Shown piece by piece: positions 43,423-52,891 of a stretch of 64,000 bases of DNA; positions within the stretch are counted from its first letter, which is position 1; every line of letters starts with the position of its first letter. The position numbers were made by a program, and so were the translations under genes. Location: NCBI RefSeq assembly GCF_002964785.1, contig NZ_PQCC01000004.1:588176-652175 (forward strand). Reading direction: 5' to 3'. This DNA is from Pseudoalteromonas sp. T1lg48 (GTDB lineage: Bacteria; Pseudomonadota; Gammaproteobacteria; Enterobacterales; Alteromonadaceae). Below the pieces are notes generated by a model, which was not told the origin of the DNA, did no database searches, and saw only the letters and a program-made list of their open reading frames with translations.

Positions 43423-44614
43423 GCAGTTTTTTCGCCTCTACGTATTTATCATTGTTAGTGTTATCGCAGCACTGATCGCCTTTGGGCAAATCTATCAAAA
43501 CTATGTATTTGAACAATCCCCCAGCATTGCCCTGCCGGTAAGCCAATGGCCAGCGCTGATCGATAATAAGGGCGATAGCCTGGTCAGTTTAAATCGACAC
43601 GATCTCGCCCTGCCTCCAACCTTGGCACAGCAGCTTAACAAGCAGAAAATGCTGACGGTGGTCCAAAGTGAGGGCAATTTTGTTTATGTCCTTGGTAGCG
43701 GCGATAAGGCCGACACAGTGTATCGCATCGGACCTATTACCGTGGCGCCGCCGCCGGATGAACATAGCATCTATTTTTTGTTGGTCTATAGCGCCATTGC
43801 ACTTCTGGTGATGTCATTTATCTGGCCGGTATTCAAAGACTTAGCCGAGCTAAAACGCGCCTCTCGACGCTTCGCCAGAGAAAAGAAAGCCTTCACCGCC
43901 AAGGTCAAGCCCAGCTCTACCGTCTATCCCTTGGCGCAAACCCTGAGCGAGATGTCGGAGCGCATCAGTAAGTTTATTCAACTACACGAAGATTTATCGC
44001 GGATCATCTCTCACGAAATCCGCACACCGCTGTCACGAATGCGCTTTGTCCTTTCCTTGCATAGCGATCTTGATGAAGAAATTCAACACACCATGCAACG
44101 CAATATCGACGAAATCGAAAACCGTCTTTGTCAATATTTGGATTTTGCCCGGGTCGAGTATTTAACTCAGCCCCTGCAATTACAGGCGCTTGATGCAAAA
44201 GAGTTTATCAATCAAGAAGCGAGTAAAAATCAGCTCTTTACCGATGTCAATATCGAGACCCAGGTGGCCTTGGACAAGCTCTATTGTGAACCTAATAGCT
44301 TTGCAATTCTGGTTCAGAATCTGCTCTTTAATGGCGTTAAATATGCCCAACATCAAGTGGTATTAAGGCTTCATCAACAAGAGCAAATGCAGGTGCTGGA
44401 AGTCTATGACGACGGCCCTGGCCTGCCCAACGACGCCGACTTATTGTTAGCGCCCTTCTCGTCTTCCAAAGACAGTGCGGTTGCCAGCGGTTACGGTCTC
44501 GGTCTTTATATCGTCGAGCGTATATGCTTATGGCATGGCGGCCAGTTATCCTTGGGTAACCATCCGCAGACAGGTGGAGCTCATATTCGCATCTGCTGGC
44601 CGCGACAGCTCTAA
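43415..44614 (+). CDS. Sensor histidine kinase, RstB-like
   Basis: 399 residues: N-terminal helix (LYVFIIVSVIAALIAFG), short periplasmic domain, second helix near 125-145 (IYFLLVYSAIALLVMSFIWPVF), phosphoacceptor HEIRTPLSRMRFVL near residue 202, N box NLLFNGVKYA, G boxes DDGPGLP and YGLGLYIVERIC. It overlaps the regulator gene by 8 bp and completes the cassette. The signal is unknown; an envelope or antimicrobial-peptide signal would fit MipA. Confidence 0.9.
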   Translation: MRKQFFRLYVFIIVSVIAALIAFGQIYQNYVFEQSPSIALPVSQWPALIDNKGDSLVSLNRHDLALPPTLAQQLNKQKMLTVVQSEGNFVYVLGSGDKADTVYRIGPITVAPPPDEHSIYFLLVYSAIALLVMSFIWPVFKDLAELKRASRRFAREKKAFTAKVKPSSTVYPLAQTLSEMSERISKFIQLHEDLSRIISHEIRTPLSRMRFVLSLHSDLDEEIQHTMQRNIDEIENRLCQYLDFARVEYLTQPLQLQALDAKEFINQEASKNQLFTDVNIETQVALDKLYCEPNSFAILVQNLLFNGVKYAQHQVVLRLHQQEQMQVLEVYDDGPGLPNDADLLLAPFSSSKDSAVASGYGLGLYIVERICLWHGGQLSLGNHPQTGGAHIRICWPRQL

Positions 44615-44953
44615 CACCTGAAACCCACTCCATATCAAGCCACCTTCCCCCCTCAGCACTGATGCAAAAAACTGAATAGCCTTATACCCAGCGCCTCCGT
44701 TTAAGATGGTTTTTCAACCTGCATTTACCTTATTAAATTCAGATAGCTAATGCCCCCCCCCCGATTGCAGTCAGTGACTCGGCATCACAATAGGCGAAAC
44801 ACCGCCGGCTTTCAGGGAAAATTCAGCTTAAAACACGCAAAATATTAATACTTTTTACTTATTTTTAACCCTTTTGTACGAAAAAAACTAGTGGACTTCG
44901 AATTTGCGTCATACACTTTTTTTCATACTAAAAATTAATACTTTAGGCTTGAA
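44615..44953. other. 339-bp AT-rich gap with a 10-C tract
   Basis: A run of ten C (44753-44762) stands out in an otherwise AT-rich region between the kinase and the GH114 gene. The last 130 bases are strongly AT-rich and probably hold the GH114 promoter. No terminator hairpin or coding frame is clear. Confidence 0.5.
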
Positions 44954-45922
44954 ATGCGCTCAAAATACAATGTCTTACTCTTGTCATTATTGATTAGTTG
45001 CGGTGCGCTAAACGCCGCACCAAGCACCCAACAAAAAGAACTAACCACGGCTTTTGCGGATTACACCATATTTAAGAATGCAGGTCCGGATACCGGCAAA
45101 CAATGCCGTCCGCGTAAGCTCTGTGAAGAGCCTGTCGACCCGGCTCCAGAACCCGATCCGGAGCCGGAACCCGAGCCCGAACCTCAGCCACCGAGTGAAG
45201 GGTTTCTCAGTGCCGGCGCCAGTTATCAAATGCAGCTCCAAGGGGCACTCAATACCGAATACGCTGTCGATGCCTATGTCTTTGATCTGTTTGATGTCAG
45301 CGCTCAGACCATAGCCGAAATTAAAAGCAGCGGCGCCAAAGCGATTTGCTATTTCTCTGCCGGCACCCACGAAGAATGGCGCCCTGATGCCAATGATTTC
45401 GCCGCCGAAGCCATAGGCGCTCCGCTTGGCGACTGGCCCGGTGAGCACTGGCTGGACACCACCCATGAATCGGTGAAGGCGGTGATGTCTGCACGTATCG
45501 CCTTGGCTAAAAGCAAGGGTTGCGACGCCGTCGATCCGGATAATGTCGACGTACACACCCAGAAAAGCGGCTTTAGTATCAGTTATGAACAGCAGCTCAG
45601 CTATAACCGTTTTCTGGCAACTGCGGCCCATGATCAACAACTGGCGGTGGGTTTAAAGAATAATCTGAGCCAATTGGCGGACCTGCACAGCTACTATGAC
45701 TTCGCTATCAACGAGTCATGCATTCGCTGGAATGAATGTGACATGCTACGTCCCTTTGTCGATGCCAACAAACCCGTATTTCACGTTGAATACCTGGGGG
45801 TGAGTGGTGTTGGTAGCCCCGAGTTTAGCGAGATGTGCGCCACTACCGACGCACTGGGCATTTACTCGGTCGTCCTGCCCCTTGAGCTGGACGACGCCTA
45901 TCGCTTTAGTTGCAAAGAATAA
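44954..45922 (+). CDS. Secreted GH114-family glycosidase (endo-alpha-1,4-polygalactosaminidase-like)
   Basis: 322 residues. Signal peptide (LLLSLLISCGALNA), then a linker of Pro-Glu/Asp repeats (about residues 61-80) and the GH114 domain from about 85: YVFDLFDVSAQTIAEIKSSGAKAICYFSAGTHEEWRPD, a segment ending in KGCDAVDPDNVD with the conserved Asp pair, then YNRFLATAAHDQQLAVGLKNN and FHVEYLG. The family cleaves galactosamine-containing polysaccharides such as Pel; biofilm matrix turnover is plausible. Single gene behind an AT-rich spacer. Confidence 0.85.
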   Translation: MRSKYNVLLLSLLISCGALNAAPSTQQKELTTAFADYTIFKNAGPDTGKQCRPRKLCEEPVDPAPEPDPEPEPEPEPQPPSEGFLSAGASYQMQLQGALNTEYAVDAYVFDLFDVSAQTIAEIKSSGAKAICYFSAGTHEEWRPDANDFAAEAIGAPLGDWPGEHWLDTTHESVKAVMSARIALAKSKGCDAVDPDNVDVHTQKSGFSISYEQQLSYNRFLATAAHDQQLAVGLKNNLSQLADLHSYYDFAINESCIRWNECDMLRPFVDANKPVFHVEYLGVSGVGSPEFSEMCATTDALGIYSVVLPLELDDAYRFSCKE

Positions 45923-45999
45923 ACTAGCGACGGCGTAATTAGCTGTAATATTATTTTGTCCCCTCCCGAGGTAAATTGGTGGCCGTTGGAGGGGATGAA

Positions 46000-46365
46000 A
46001 TGAACAAGAGAACCTATACATCACAGCGCTGCAAAGCCTCAAAGGCAGGAGTCACGAAGACTACGCCAAGCTGGTTTTTTGATCGACTGCACGCGACCCT
46101 AACACGGGCCTTGCTTTTGTATTATGCCATCCGCGGCGATAAGTGCACACTGATACATCGCCTCGCACTCGTTACAACTATGGCCTATACCCTCTTTCCT
46201 TACGATCTCTTGGCCGACACCAGCCCCATGCCAGGTTTACTCGACGATGCCTTGCTGCTCACGGCCGCGGCCATTTCCCTGCTCGGGTGCATCGACGCCA
46301 GAATTAAAATTATCGCCGGGCTTAAAGCCCACCAATTGCTGCTTAAGGCTCGCTCCCTCGTCTAG
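46000..46365 (+). CDS. DUF1232 (YkvA-like) small membrane protein
   Basis: 121 residues from ATG 46000, which follows a strong GGAGGGG ribosome site; an upstream in-frame start is less likely. The DUF1232 core is AYTLFPYDLLADTSPMPGLLDD near residues 65-86, and two hydrophobic segments suggest a membrane location. Function unknown. Its stop overlaps the convergent D-lactate dehydrogenase gene by four bases. Confidence 0.82.
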   Translation: MNKRTYTSQRCKASKAGVTKTTPSWFFDRLHATLTRALLLYYAIRGDKCTLIHRLALVTTMAYTLFPYDLLADTSPMPGLLDDALLLTAAAISLLGCIDARIKIIAGLKAHQLLLKARSLV

Positions 46366-49223
46366 CTAGCGAGTGTCGCCGCTCGCTCATCCAACAAAGC
46401 CAGCAGGGAAGAGAAGATCACTCCACTGTGCCTTGTTAGGCCAATCTCACAGGTGCGGCTATTTGAATAACCCACCGAGCATCCCTTGGGTTTATTGGCG
46501 CTCACATGGCGCAGCGCGTGCTCATTTAACTGCGGATGAGTAAAGCCCTTATCGCCGGCAAATCCGCAACAACTGACCTCAGTGGTACTCACCTTGGAGC
46601 TCAACGCCCTGGCCAGGGTTAGCATGGCGACACCGCCATCTAAGTGCTGCGAGCTACAGGTAATGTGCAGCCACAGCGGCTCGCTGCTGGGTTCAATGGC
46701 CAGACGGGGTAGCAAGTATTCGCACGCAAAACCCATACTATCGAGCACCCGAGCGCCGCCCAGCTCCTGAGGCTGACTTTGTAGGGCACAGGGACTGGCG
46801 TCCATAACCACGGGCCAGCGTCCGCCCTCACTCAGCCGTGCTATGGTTTGTTGCAACTGCTGTTGTTTTTGCATCGCCACCTCACTTAAGCCACGACTTT
46901 GCCATGGCATGCCGCAGCATAACTCGGTGACCTCCTCGGGTATAACCAGGCTTAATCCCGCCTTGTCGCACAGCCTTTGCAGCCTTTGCTGTATACTCGG
47001 CCCGGCGGCGTTCGCAAAAATGCGGTTAGCGCAACTGGGCACATAAACCACTTTATCCCTGGCCTCGCCGCCATTGGCCTCGCCGCCATTGGCCTTGACG
47101 CGTCTCTGCTCGGTGTGTTGCGCCTCGGGCCAGGCGCTGTAGTAAAGTGGTGTACCGAAGCGCCTTTGTAATTGGGCACTAAAACCCTCAAGCCGCTGCG
47201 CACCCAGGAGTCTGGCGCTGAGATGAGCGCCGCGCACGCCCACTCGGGCTAAGGCACTGGTCATGGCAAAGTGGTTTGCCGTCCAATTGGCGATTTTAGT
47301 GATCACCGGCTTGGCGTTCATCTGCTTGACGCGCAATGATTTAATATAGGCTCCGGTGTCAATTCCTACCGGGCAGCGGGTGGCACACAAGCCTGTGGCG
47401 GCGCAGCTGTCGATGGCCAGATGTTGATAGCCCTGCTGCACCGCAAAGAGACGGCCAACGGCATCAGGATGCGTGGGTCGTTCATCAAGTAACTGCTGCT
47501 CGTGTCGTTTTAAGCTGATACGCTGGCGCGGCGTTAAGGTGTATTCCTTGGATGGGCACACCGGCTCACAAAAGCCACATTCGATGCATTTATCGATTTG
47601 TATATCGCTGGCGGGCATGGTTTTAACATGCTGGAGATGAGCGCGGGGATCCCCGTTGATGATCACGCCCGGGTTAAGAATCCCCTGCTTATCAAACAAT
47701 TGCTTAATTTGCTGCATCACCGCGTAGCCTTCGTCGCCCCACTCGAGCGCGACAAAGGGAGCCATGTTGCGCCCGGTGCCATGCTCCGCCTTCAAAGAGC
47801 CTTTTAATTCAACCGCCACCAGGTGCGCCACATCGGCCATAAACTCATCATAGCGCTGGAGCTGCTCTGGGCTGTCAAAGGCCTGGGTAAAGACAAAATG
47901 CAGATTACCGGCCAGGGCATGGCCAAAAATAATGGCCTCGCTGTACCCGTGTTTATCAAACAATTGATGCAGCGCCTTAATGCCCCGGCTTAAATCCGCC
48001 AGCGCAAAGGCCACATCTTCGATGATCACCGTGGTCCCCGTTTCGCGCACCGCCCCCACCGCAGGGAAGGTGCCCTTACGCACATTCCATAGAGCCTGCG
48101 CCAGCTCGATATCATCGCTCAGGGGATAGTGATGCACGAGCTGCGATTGATATTGCGCCAAGATAGCATTCACCGCGTTATCAAGTTCGTCGAGGGCCTG
48201 CTGATTTTCACCGCTAATCTCTATTAATAAAGCGGTGGCCTCAGAGGGGAAATCGGCGACATTTTGTGGTATCACCGCATGCTGCTGCACCGAGAGTAGC
48301 GCCCGTTTATCGAGCATTTCTACGGCGGCGATGGGCAAGGCGCTCAGCTGTTCAATCAGCACACAAGCGCTATCCACATCCGCAAAGGTAAACAGTCCTG
48401 TGCGTTTAAAGGCGGGCTCAACGACCGTGTTATAGGTAATGTTGGCAATAAAGCCAAGAGTCCCTTCCGAGCCTATCATCAGGTGTTTGATGATCTCTAT
48501 GCCGTCATGGTGATCCACCAGGGCATTAAGGCCATACCCCGTGGTATTTTTTAAGCGGTATTTATGCGCAATGCGAGTGCTTAACGCCTCGTTCTCGCGC
48601 ACACGCTGCGCCAGTTGCTCAAGGGCGGTGAGCAAATCTTTGTGACTTTGTCGAAACGCCGCCTTGGAGTTTTTATCGGCGGTATCCAGATAGCTGCCAT
48701 CGGCAAAGATAATCGCCATGTCTTTGAGGGTATGGTAGCTATTGTGTTTGACACCACAGCACATGCCCGAGGCATTATTGGCAGCAATACCACCTATTTT
48801 ACAGCTGTTTATAGACGCCGGATCCGGGCCAATTTTCCGCCCATAGGGAGCCAAAATGCGATTCACCCGCGCACCGATTAACGAGGGCGACAGGCTGATC
48901 CAACTGCCGTCCTCGGCCACCTTATAGTCTTGCCAATCATCGCTCAGCAATACCAGCACACTGTCGCTAATAGCCTGCCCGGAAAGGCTTGTGCCAGCGG
49001 CCCTAAAGGTTATCGCCAACCGGTTTTCGGCAGCGCTTACCACCACCTTCTGAACCTGTTCGGCGCTTTTGACCAAGACCACGCACTGGGGAGTTAAGCG
49101 ATAAAAGCTGGCGTCTGTGCCCAGGGCATAACGCAAGGCATAATCGGTGAGCACTTGCTCGCGACCAAGGACGGCGGTCATGGCATCAATGAAGGCTTCC
49201 ATAGCCCTAGGAGACTCTGACAT
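46362..49223 (-). CDS. FAD and [4Fe-4S] D-lactate dehydrogenase, Dld-II type
   Basis: 953 residues from ATG 49223 (a further ATG at 49259 is possible). N-terminal FAD-binding PCMH domain with TFRAAGTSLSGQA and IGPDPASINSCKIGGIAANNASG; FAD-linked oxidase C-domain with VEMLDKRALL and EHGTGRNMAPFV. Then two ferredoxin-type cysteine sets, CIECGFCEPVCPS near 544 and CAATGLCATRCPVG near 605, and two CCG motifs (LCCGMPW, SCCGFAG). This matches the Shewanella Dld-II layout: membrane-associated D-lactate oxidation feeding quinones. No lactate permease or regulator is adjacent. A 15-bp tandem repeat near 47061-47090 encodes a doubled NGGEA. Confidence 0.9.
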   Translation of the reverse strand: MSESPRAMEAFIDAMTAVLGREQVLTDYALRYALGTDASFYRLTPQCVVLVKSAEQVQKVVVSAAENRLAITFRAAGTSLSGQAISDSVLVLLSDDWQDYKVAEDGSWISLSPSLIGARVNRILAPYGRKIGPDPASINSCKIGGIAANNASGMCCGVKHNSYHTLKDMAIIFADGSYLDTADKNSKAAFRQSHKDLLTALEQLAQRVRENEALSTRIAHKYRLKNTTGYGLNALVDHHDGIEIIKHLMIGSEGTLGFIANITYNTVVEPAFKRTGLFTFADVDSACVLIEQLSALPIAAVEMLDKRALLSVQQHAVIPQNVADFPSEATALLIEISGENQQALDELDNAVNAILAQYQSQLVHHYPLSDDIELAQALWNVRKGTFPAVGAVRETGTTVIIEDVAFALADLSRGIKALHQLFDKHGYSEAIIFGHALAGNLHFVFTQAFDSPEQLQRYDEFMADVAHLVAVELKGSLKAEHGTGRNMAPFVALEWGDEGYAVMQQIKQLFDKQGILNPGVIINGDPRAHLQHVKTMPASDIQIDKCIECGFCEPVCPSKEYTLTPRQRISLKRHEQQLLDERPTHPDAVGRLFAVQQGYQHLAIDSCAATGLCATRCPVGIDTGAYIKSLRVKQMNAKPVITKIANWTANHFAMTSALARVGVRGAHLSARLLGAQRLEGFSAQLQRRFGTPLYYSAWPEAQHTEQRRVKANGGEANGGEARDKVVYVPSCANRIFANAAGPSIQQRLQRLCDKAGLSLVIPEEVTELCCGMPWQSRGLSEVAMQKQQQLQQTIARLSEGGRWPVVMDASPCALQSQPQELGGARVLDSMGFACEYLLPRLAIEPSSEPLWLHITCSSQHLDGGVAMLTLARALSSKVSTTEVSCCGFAGDKGFTHPQLNEHALRHVSANKPKGCSVGYSNSRTCEIGLTRHSGVIFSSLLALLDERAATLAS
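47061..47090. repeat. 15-bp tandem repeat, two copies, within the D-lactate dehydrogenase gene
   Basis: GGCCTCGCCGCCATT is repeated exactly back to back and keeps the frame, giving ANGGEANGGEA in a likely linker between the ferredoxin and CCG domains. Confidence 0.85.
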
Positions 49224-49416
49224 AATGAGGCAATAGCTGATACGTGATTGCCCTAGCATAGCTTGGAATAAAATATTATTAAACTCGTATTCGCAAATTA
49301 GGGGATACCCACAAAGAATAGAAGATGTTAGCTGAGAAATAGGCGAGTTTAAGGCCTTGTGTTTACGCCATTGCTCACTATAAAATCATGAATACTTTAT
49401 TCCAAGGGAGCTCGCC

Positions 49417-51309
49417 ATGATTTTCCGCCGCTTAACGAGTGCGTTGGCGCTTCGCCTGCAACCAAACAGACTAACCAAATTCGCCATTTTAGGATGTGTA
49501 TTTATGAGTGCATCTAGCCTAGCCGCCCCAGCGCTGACGCTAAAACAGCAAATCGGCCAAAAACTCATGCTGGATTTTCGCTATTACTGTGAGGATAAGG
49601 ATATTAACAGCGCCCGCTGTCGCACCCCCATGACCTCCTTACCCCAGCCTTTGGCCAAGCTCATTACAGAGCAGCAAATAGGCGGCGTGATCCTGTTCGC
49701 AGAAAACCTTGAAAGCAGCGAGCAAATGGTTAAGTTAACGCAACAGTTGCAACAGGCGGCGCAACAAAGCGAGCTTGGTGCTCCGCTGTTTATCAGCATA
49801 GATCAGGAAGGTGGTCGAGTAGCCCGGATCCCTCGGGATTTAGGCACGGCCATGACCGGTAATATGTCCATTGGCGCCACCTATGCGCGCCATGGCACCG
49901 ACTTTGCCCGCCGCAGTGCCGAAATCATCGCCAGTGAACTGCGTGCCGTGGGCATTAACCTAAACTATGCCCCCACGGTCGATGTGAATATGAACCCGGA
50001 TAACCCGGTGATCAATGTCCGTTCCTTCGGTGAAGACCCGCAACTTGTGGCCGAACTCGGCGGTGCTCAGGTCGACGCCTACCAGGAACAACAGGTAATA
50101 GCCGCATTAAAGCATTTTCCCGGTCATGGGGATACCAATGTAGACAGCCACACGGGTTTACCACGCGTAGCACATGATAAGGAGCAGGTGATGGCTCAAG
50201 ATCTTGCCCCCTTTAAACGCATTATCGATGCCGGTCATGCGCCGGGGATGATCATGACCGCCCATATTCAATATCCGGCGCTGGACAACTCCACCTTTGT
50301 CAGCAAGGATGGCGATACCATGATCAAACCGGCCACCATGTCCCGAGCCATTATGACCGACTTGCTACGCAATGAACTCGGTTATAACGGTGTAACCATC
50401 ACGGACGCCCTGGATATGGCCGGGATCAGTCACTTTTTTAGCGCCGAAGACGCCGTTATCAACACCTTTAAGGCCGGTGTGGATATTGCCCTGATGCCCA
50501 TTGCCGTGCGTAACCAGGGAGATATCGCCAAACTTTCGGCGCTGATCGATGCCGTTGCCAAGGCGGTGCAAACGGGCGATCTGGATGCAGGTGAATTTAG
50601 CCAATCGGCAGCCCGGGTGATGGCGCTCAAGGCCAGCTATCAATTGCTGCCAGAACACCATAGGGATCTGGGCAAACAGCAGGCCCTGGCCAAACAAGTG
50701 CTTGGCAACGCCAAACACCGCGCCACTGAGGCGGAGCTTGCCAGCGCGGCAATAACAGATATCAAAAATGGCAAGCACACCGCTTCTCTGCTCAAGGGTG
50801 CCAAAAGCGTGGCCATTATTATGCCCGACACCCGCAAGTGCATGGCCCTGGAACAAGCGCTGAAGGGACAGCTCACCGACATCCAATTTCACTGCCTGAG
50901 CCTGCAAGGTCATGATCCTGCTAAGGCACAGGCGCTAATTAAAGAGGTTGATCTGGTTATTGCCGGTAATGCCAGCCCGGCACAAAGTGCCGTGGAAATT
51001 GGCGGTATGGATGACGGCGACGCCATTGCCCAGTTTGCCCTGAGTCAGGCGCAGCAGCCCGAAGCCTTAGAGCGCTTATTAAAGCAGGCGAAACAAACGC
51101 ACAAGCCTACGGTATTTGTCAGTTTGCGCGCCCCCTACGACATCGCCCGTTTTGGCCACTATGCCGATGCTATACTGGCTACCTACGCCTATAACATAGA
51201 CGTGGATGAGGGCGAGAAGGTACAAGGCCCTGCCTTTAGTGCCCTGGCCAAGGTGCTGCTCGGAGAGCAAACCCCACGCGGGCAATTACCTGTTACTATT
51301 AAGCAATAA
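49417..51309 (+). CDS. Secreted GH3 beta-N-acetylglucosaminidase, NagZ-like
   Basis: 630 residues with an N-terminal signal region (FAILGCVFMSASSLAA). The GH3 domain has SIDQEGGRVARI near 130, the NagZ signature KHFPGHGDTNVDSH near 230 (catalytic His/Asp pair) and the nucleophile Asp in TDALDM near 330. Extra C-terminal GH3-C-like part of about 200 residues is present, unlike cytosolic NagZ of 340 residues. It likely acts outside the cytoplasm on chitin or peptidoglycan oligosaccharides. It is followed 44 bases later by the D-glutamate module on the same strand. AGGGAG ribosome site. Confidence 0.88.
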   Translation: MIFRRLTSALALRLQPNRLTKFAILGCVFMSASSLAAPALTLKQQIGQKLMLDFRYYCEDKDINSARCRTPMTSLPQPLAKLITEQQIGGVILFAENLESSEQMVKLTQQLQQAAQQSELGAPLFISIDQEGGRVARIPRDLGTAMTGNMSIGATYARHGTDFARRSAEIIASELRAVGINLNYAPTVDVNMNPDNPVINVRSFGEDPQLVAELGGAQVDAYQEQQVIAALKHFPGHGDTNVDSHTGLPRVAHDKEQVMAQDLAPFKRIIDAGHAPGMIMTAHIQYPALDNSTFVSKDGDTMIKPATMSRAIMTDLLRNELGYNGVTITDALDMAGISHFFSAEDAVINTFKAGVDIALMPIAVRNQGDIAKLSALIDAVAKAVQTGDLDAGEFSQSAARVMALKASYQLLPEHHRDLGKQQALAKQVLGNAKHRATEAELASAAITDIKNGKHTASLLKGAKSVAIIMPDTRKCMALEQALKGQLTDIQFHCLSLQGHDPAKAQALIKEVDLVIAGNASPAQSAVEIGGMDDGDAIAQFALSQAQQPEALERLLKQAKQTHKPTVFVSLRAPYDIARFGHYADAILATYAYNIDVDEGEKVQGPAFSALAKVLLGEQTPRGQLPVTIKQ

Positions 51310-51353
51310 CTTAAGCGCTTGGGCTTTTCCGAGTGCACGAACCGATAAGGCGT

Positions 51354-52154
51354 ATGAAAATGGATGCCAATGCCTCGCTACACACCCCCGCGGATATCCG
51401 CAAGTTGATCCGCGCCGGTGATTACACCGGCCATACCTCGGGCTTTGCACCGGGCTTTGTACAAGCAAACCTGGTAATTTTGCCGCAAAAATACGCCTAT
51501 GACTTTTTGCGCTTTTGTCAGGCCAACCCCAAATCCTGTCCCTTGCTGGGACAAACCGAGACGGGTGCGGTGAGCCTCAAGGCGCTGGCTGAGGATCTGG
51601 ATATACGCACCGACCTGCCAAAATATCGGGTGTTTGAGCAAGGACAGTTGGTCAGCGAGCCAACCCAGGTTAATGATATATGGCGCGATGATCTGGTGAG
51701 CTTTTTAATCGGCTGCTCCTTTTCCTTTGAGGAAGCGCTGTTAGCCGACGGCATTGAAATCCGCAACATCAGCGAACATAAAAATGTGCCCATGTATATC
51801 ACCAATCAAGCCTGTACCGGCGCCGGGCCTTTTGTCGGCAACCAGGTGGTAAGCATGCGCCCAATGACACCCAAAGACGCCATTCGTGCTATCCAGATAT
51901 GTAGTCGCTACCCCAGTGTACACGGCGCGCCGGTGCATTTTGGCGAGCCCGCTGCGATTGGCATTAAGGATATCAATCGCCCCGACTTCGGCGAGGCGGT
52001 GACCATCAACGACGGTGAGGTGCCTGTATTTTGGGCCTGTGGCGTTACTCCTCAGGTGGCCATCAGCAATGCCCGCCCGGACTTTTGCATTACCCATAGC
52101 CCCGGGCATATGCTGATACTCGACATCAAAAATACCTCATTGGCAACCTTGTAG
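51354..52154 (+). CDS. D-glutamate cyclase-like / DUF1445 hydro-lyase family
   Basis: 266 residues from ATG 51354 (AAGG just upstream). Family marks: [17 protein letters not shown] near 28, [61 protein letters not shown] and [33 protein letters not shown]. This family (YcsI-like) corresponds to the N-terminal half of the mammalian D-glutamate cyclase DGLUCY. It starts a five-function run with PxpA, DUF4392 and D-amino-acid aminotransferase, which strongly suggests D-glutamate to 5-oxo-D-proline chemistry. Confidence 0.85.
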   Translation: MKMDANASLHTPADIRKLIRAGDYTGHTSGFAPGFVQANLVILPQKYAYDFLRFCQANPKSCPLLGQTETGAVSLKALAEDLDIRTDLPKYRVFEQGQLVSEPTQVNDIWRDDLVSFLIGCSFSFEEALLADGIEIRNISEHKNVPMYITNQACTGAGPFVGNQVVSMRPMTPKDAIRAIQICSRYPSVHGAPVHFGEPAAIGIKDINRPDFGEAVTINDGEVPVFWACGVTPQVAISNARPDFCITHSPGHMLILDIKNTSLATL

Positions 52155-52162
52155 GAGGCACC

Positions 52163-52891
52163 ATGTTACTGAACTGTGATTTAGGCGAGAGTTTTGGTAG
52201 TTGGACCATGGGCGAAGATGAATTGGCCATGGCCCATATCGACTTGGCCAATATTGCCTGTGGCTTTCATGGCGGTGATCCCCTGGTGATGCAACGCACC
52301 CTGGCGCTGGCCAAGCAACACGGGGTACATATTGGAGCTCACCCCAGCTACCCAGATCGGCAAGGCTTTGGCCGTCGCTCCATGGTGCTGAGCCCCACCG
52401 AGCTTATTGCCGATCTGCACTATCAAATCGCCGCCCTGGCCGGCATGGCCAAGGTACAAGGGCTGCGGCTGGAATATGTTAAACCCCATGGCGCCCTGTA
52501 TAACGATATGATGGCCAAGGAGCAGATTTTTGTCTGTGTGCTGCAAGCCGTGGCTCAATACGACCCAAGCCTCAAATTGATGATTTTGGCGGGCAACAAC
52601 TCCGAAAACTACCGTGAATTGGCCGATAAACAAGGCGTGAGCCTATTGTTTGAAGCCTTTGCCGATCGTCGTTACACCGATGCCGGCACCCTGATGCCGC
52701 GCAACCAGGCCGGTAGCGTGTTAACCAAAACCGAAATGTTAGCGCAGGTGCAACAACTGGTCAGTGACAGAACGGTGCAAACCGATGGCGGCAACACCTT
52801 GGCATTAAAAGCCGACACCCTGTGTGTCCACGGCGACAACCTGGAAGCGGTGAACGCCATTATCGAGATCCGCGCCTTATGTGTCCGCTAA
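52163..52891 (+). CDS. pxpA: 5-oxoprolinase subunit A (LamB/YcsF family)
   Basis: 242 residues. The conserved opening NCDLGESFGSWTMGED, then NIACGFHGGDPLVM, HIGAHPSYPDRQGFGRRSM and EYVKPHGALYND near residue 110 are all intact. In E. coli PxpA works with PxpB and PxpC to open 5-oxoproline to glutamate with ATP. Here no pxpB or pxpC is adjacent; they may lie elsewhere, or this PxpA may work with the cyclase-like neighbours. AGGAGG ribosome site, 8 bases after the previous gene. Confidence 0.9.
   Translation: MLLNCDLGESFGSWTMGEDELAMAHIDLANIACGFHGGDPLVMQRTLALAKQHGVHIGAHPSYPDRQGFGRRSMVLSPTELIADLHYQIAALAGMAKVQGLRLEYVKPHGALYNDMMAKEQIFVCVLQAVAQYDPSLKLMILAGNNSENYRELADKQGVSLLFEAFADRRYTDAGTLMPRNQAGSVLTKTEMLAQVQQLVSDRTVQTDGGNTLALKADTLCVHGDNLEAVNAIIEIRALCVR

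Noticed and set aside
45134..45192. Repetitive DNA in the GH114 gene as a possible mobile or regulatory repeat
   Set aside because: It is explained by codons for an acidic Pro-Glu/Asp linker between the signal peptide and catalytic domain.
47061..47090. CRISPR-like or VNTR array
   Set aside because: Only two copies of a 15-bp unit inside a coding sequence, no spacers; and no repeat-spacer array was seen anywhere in the window.
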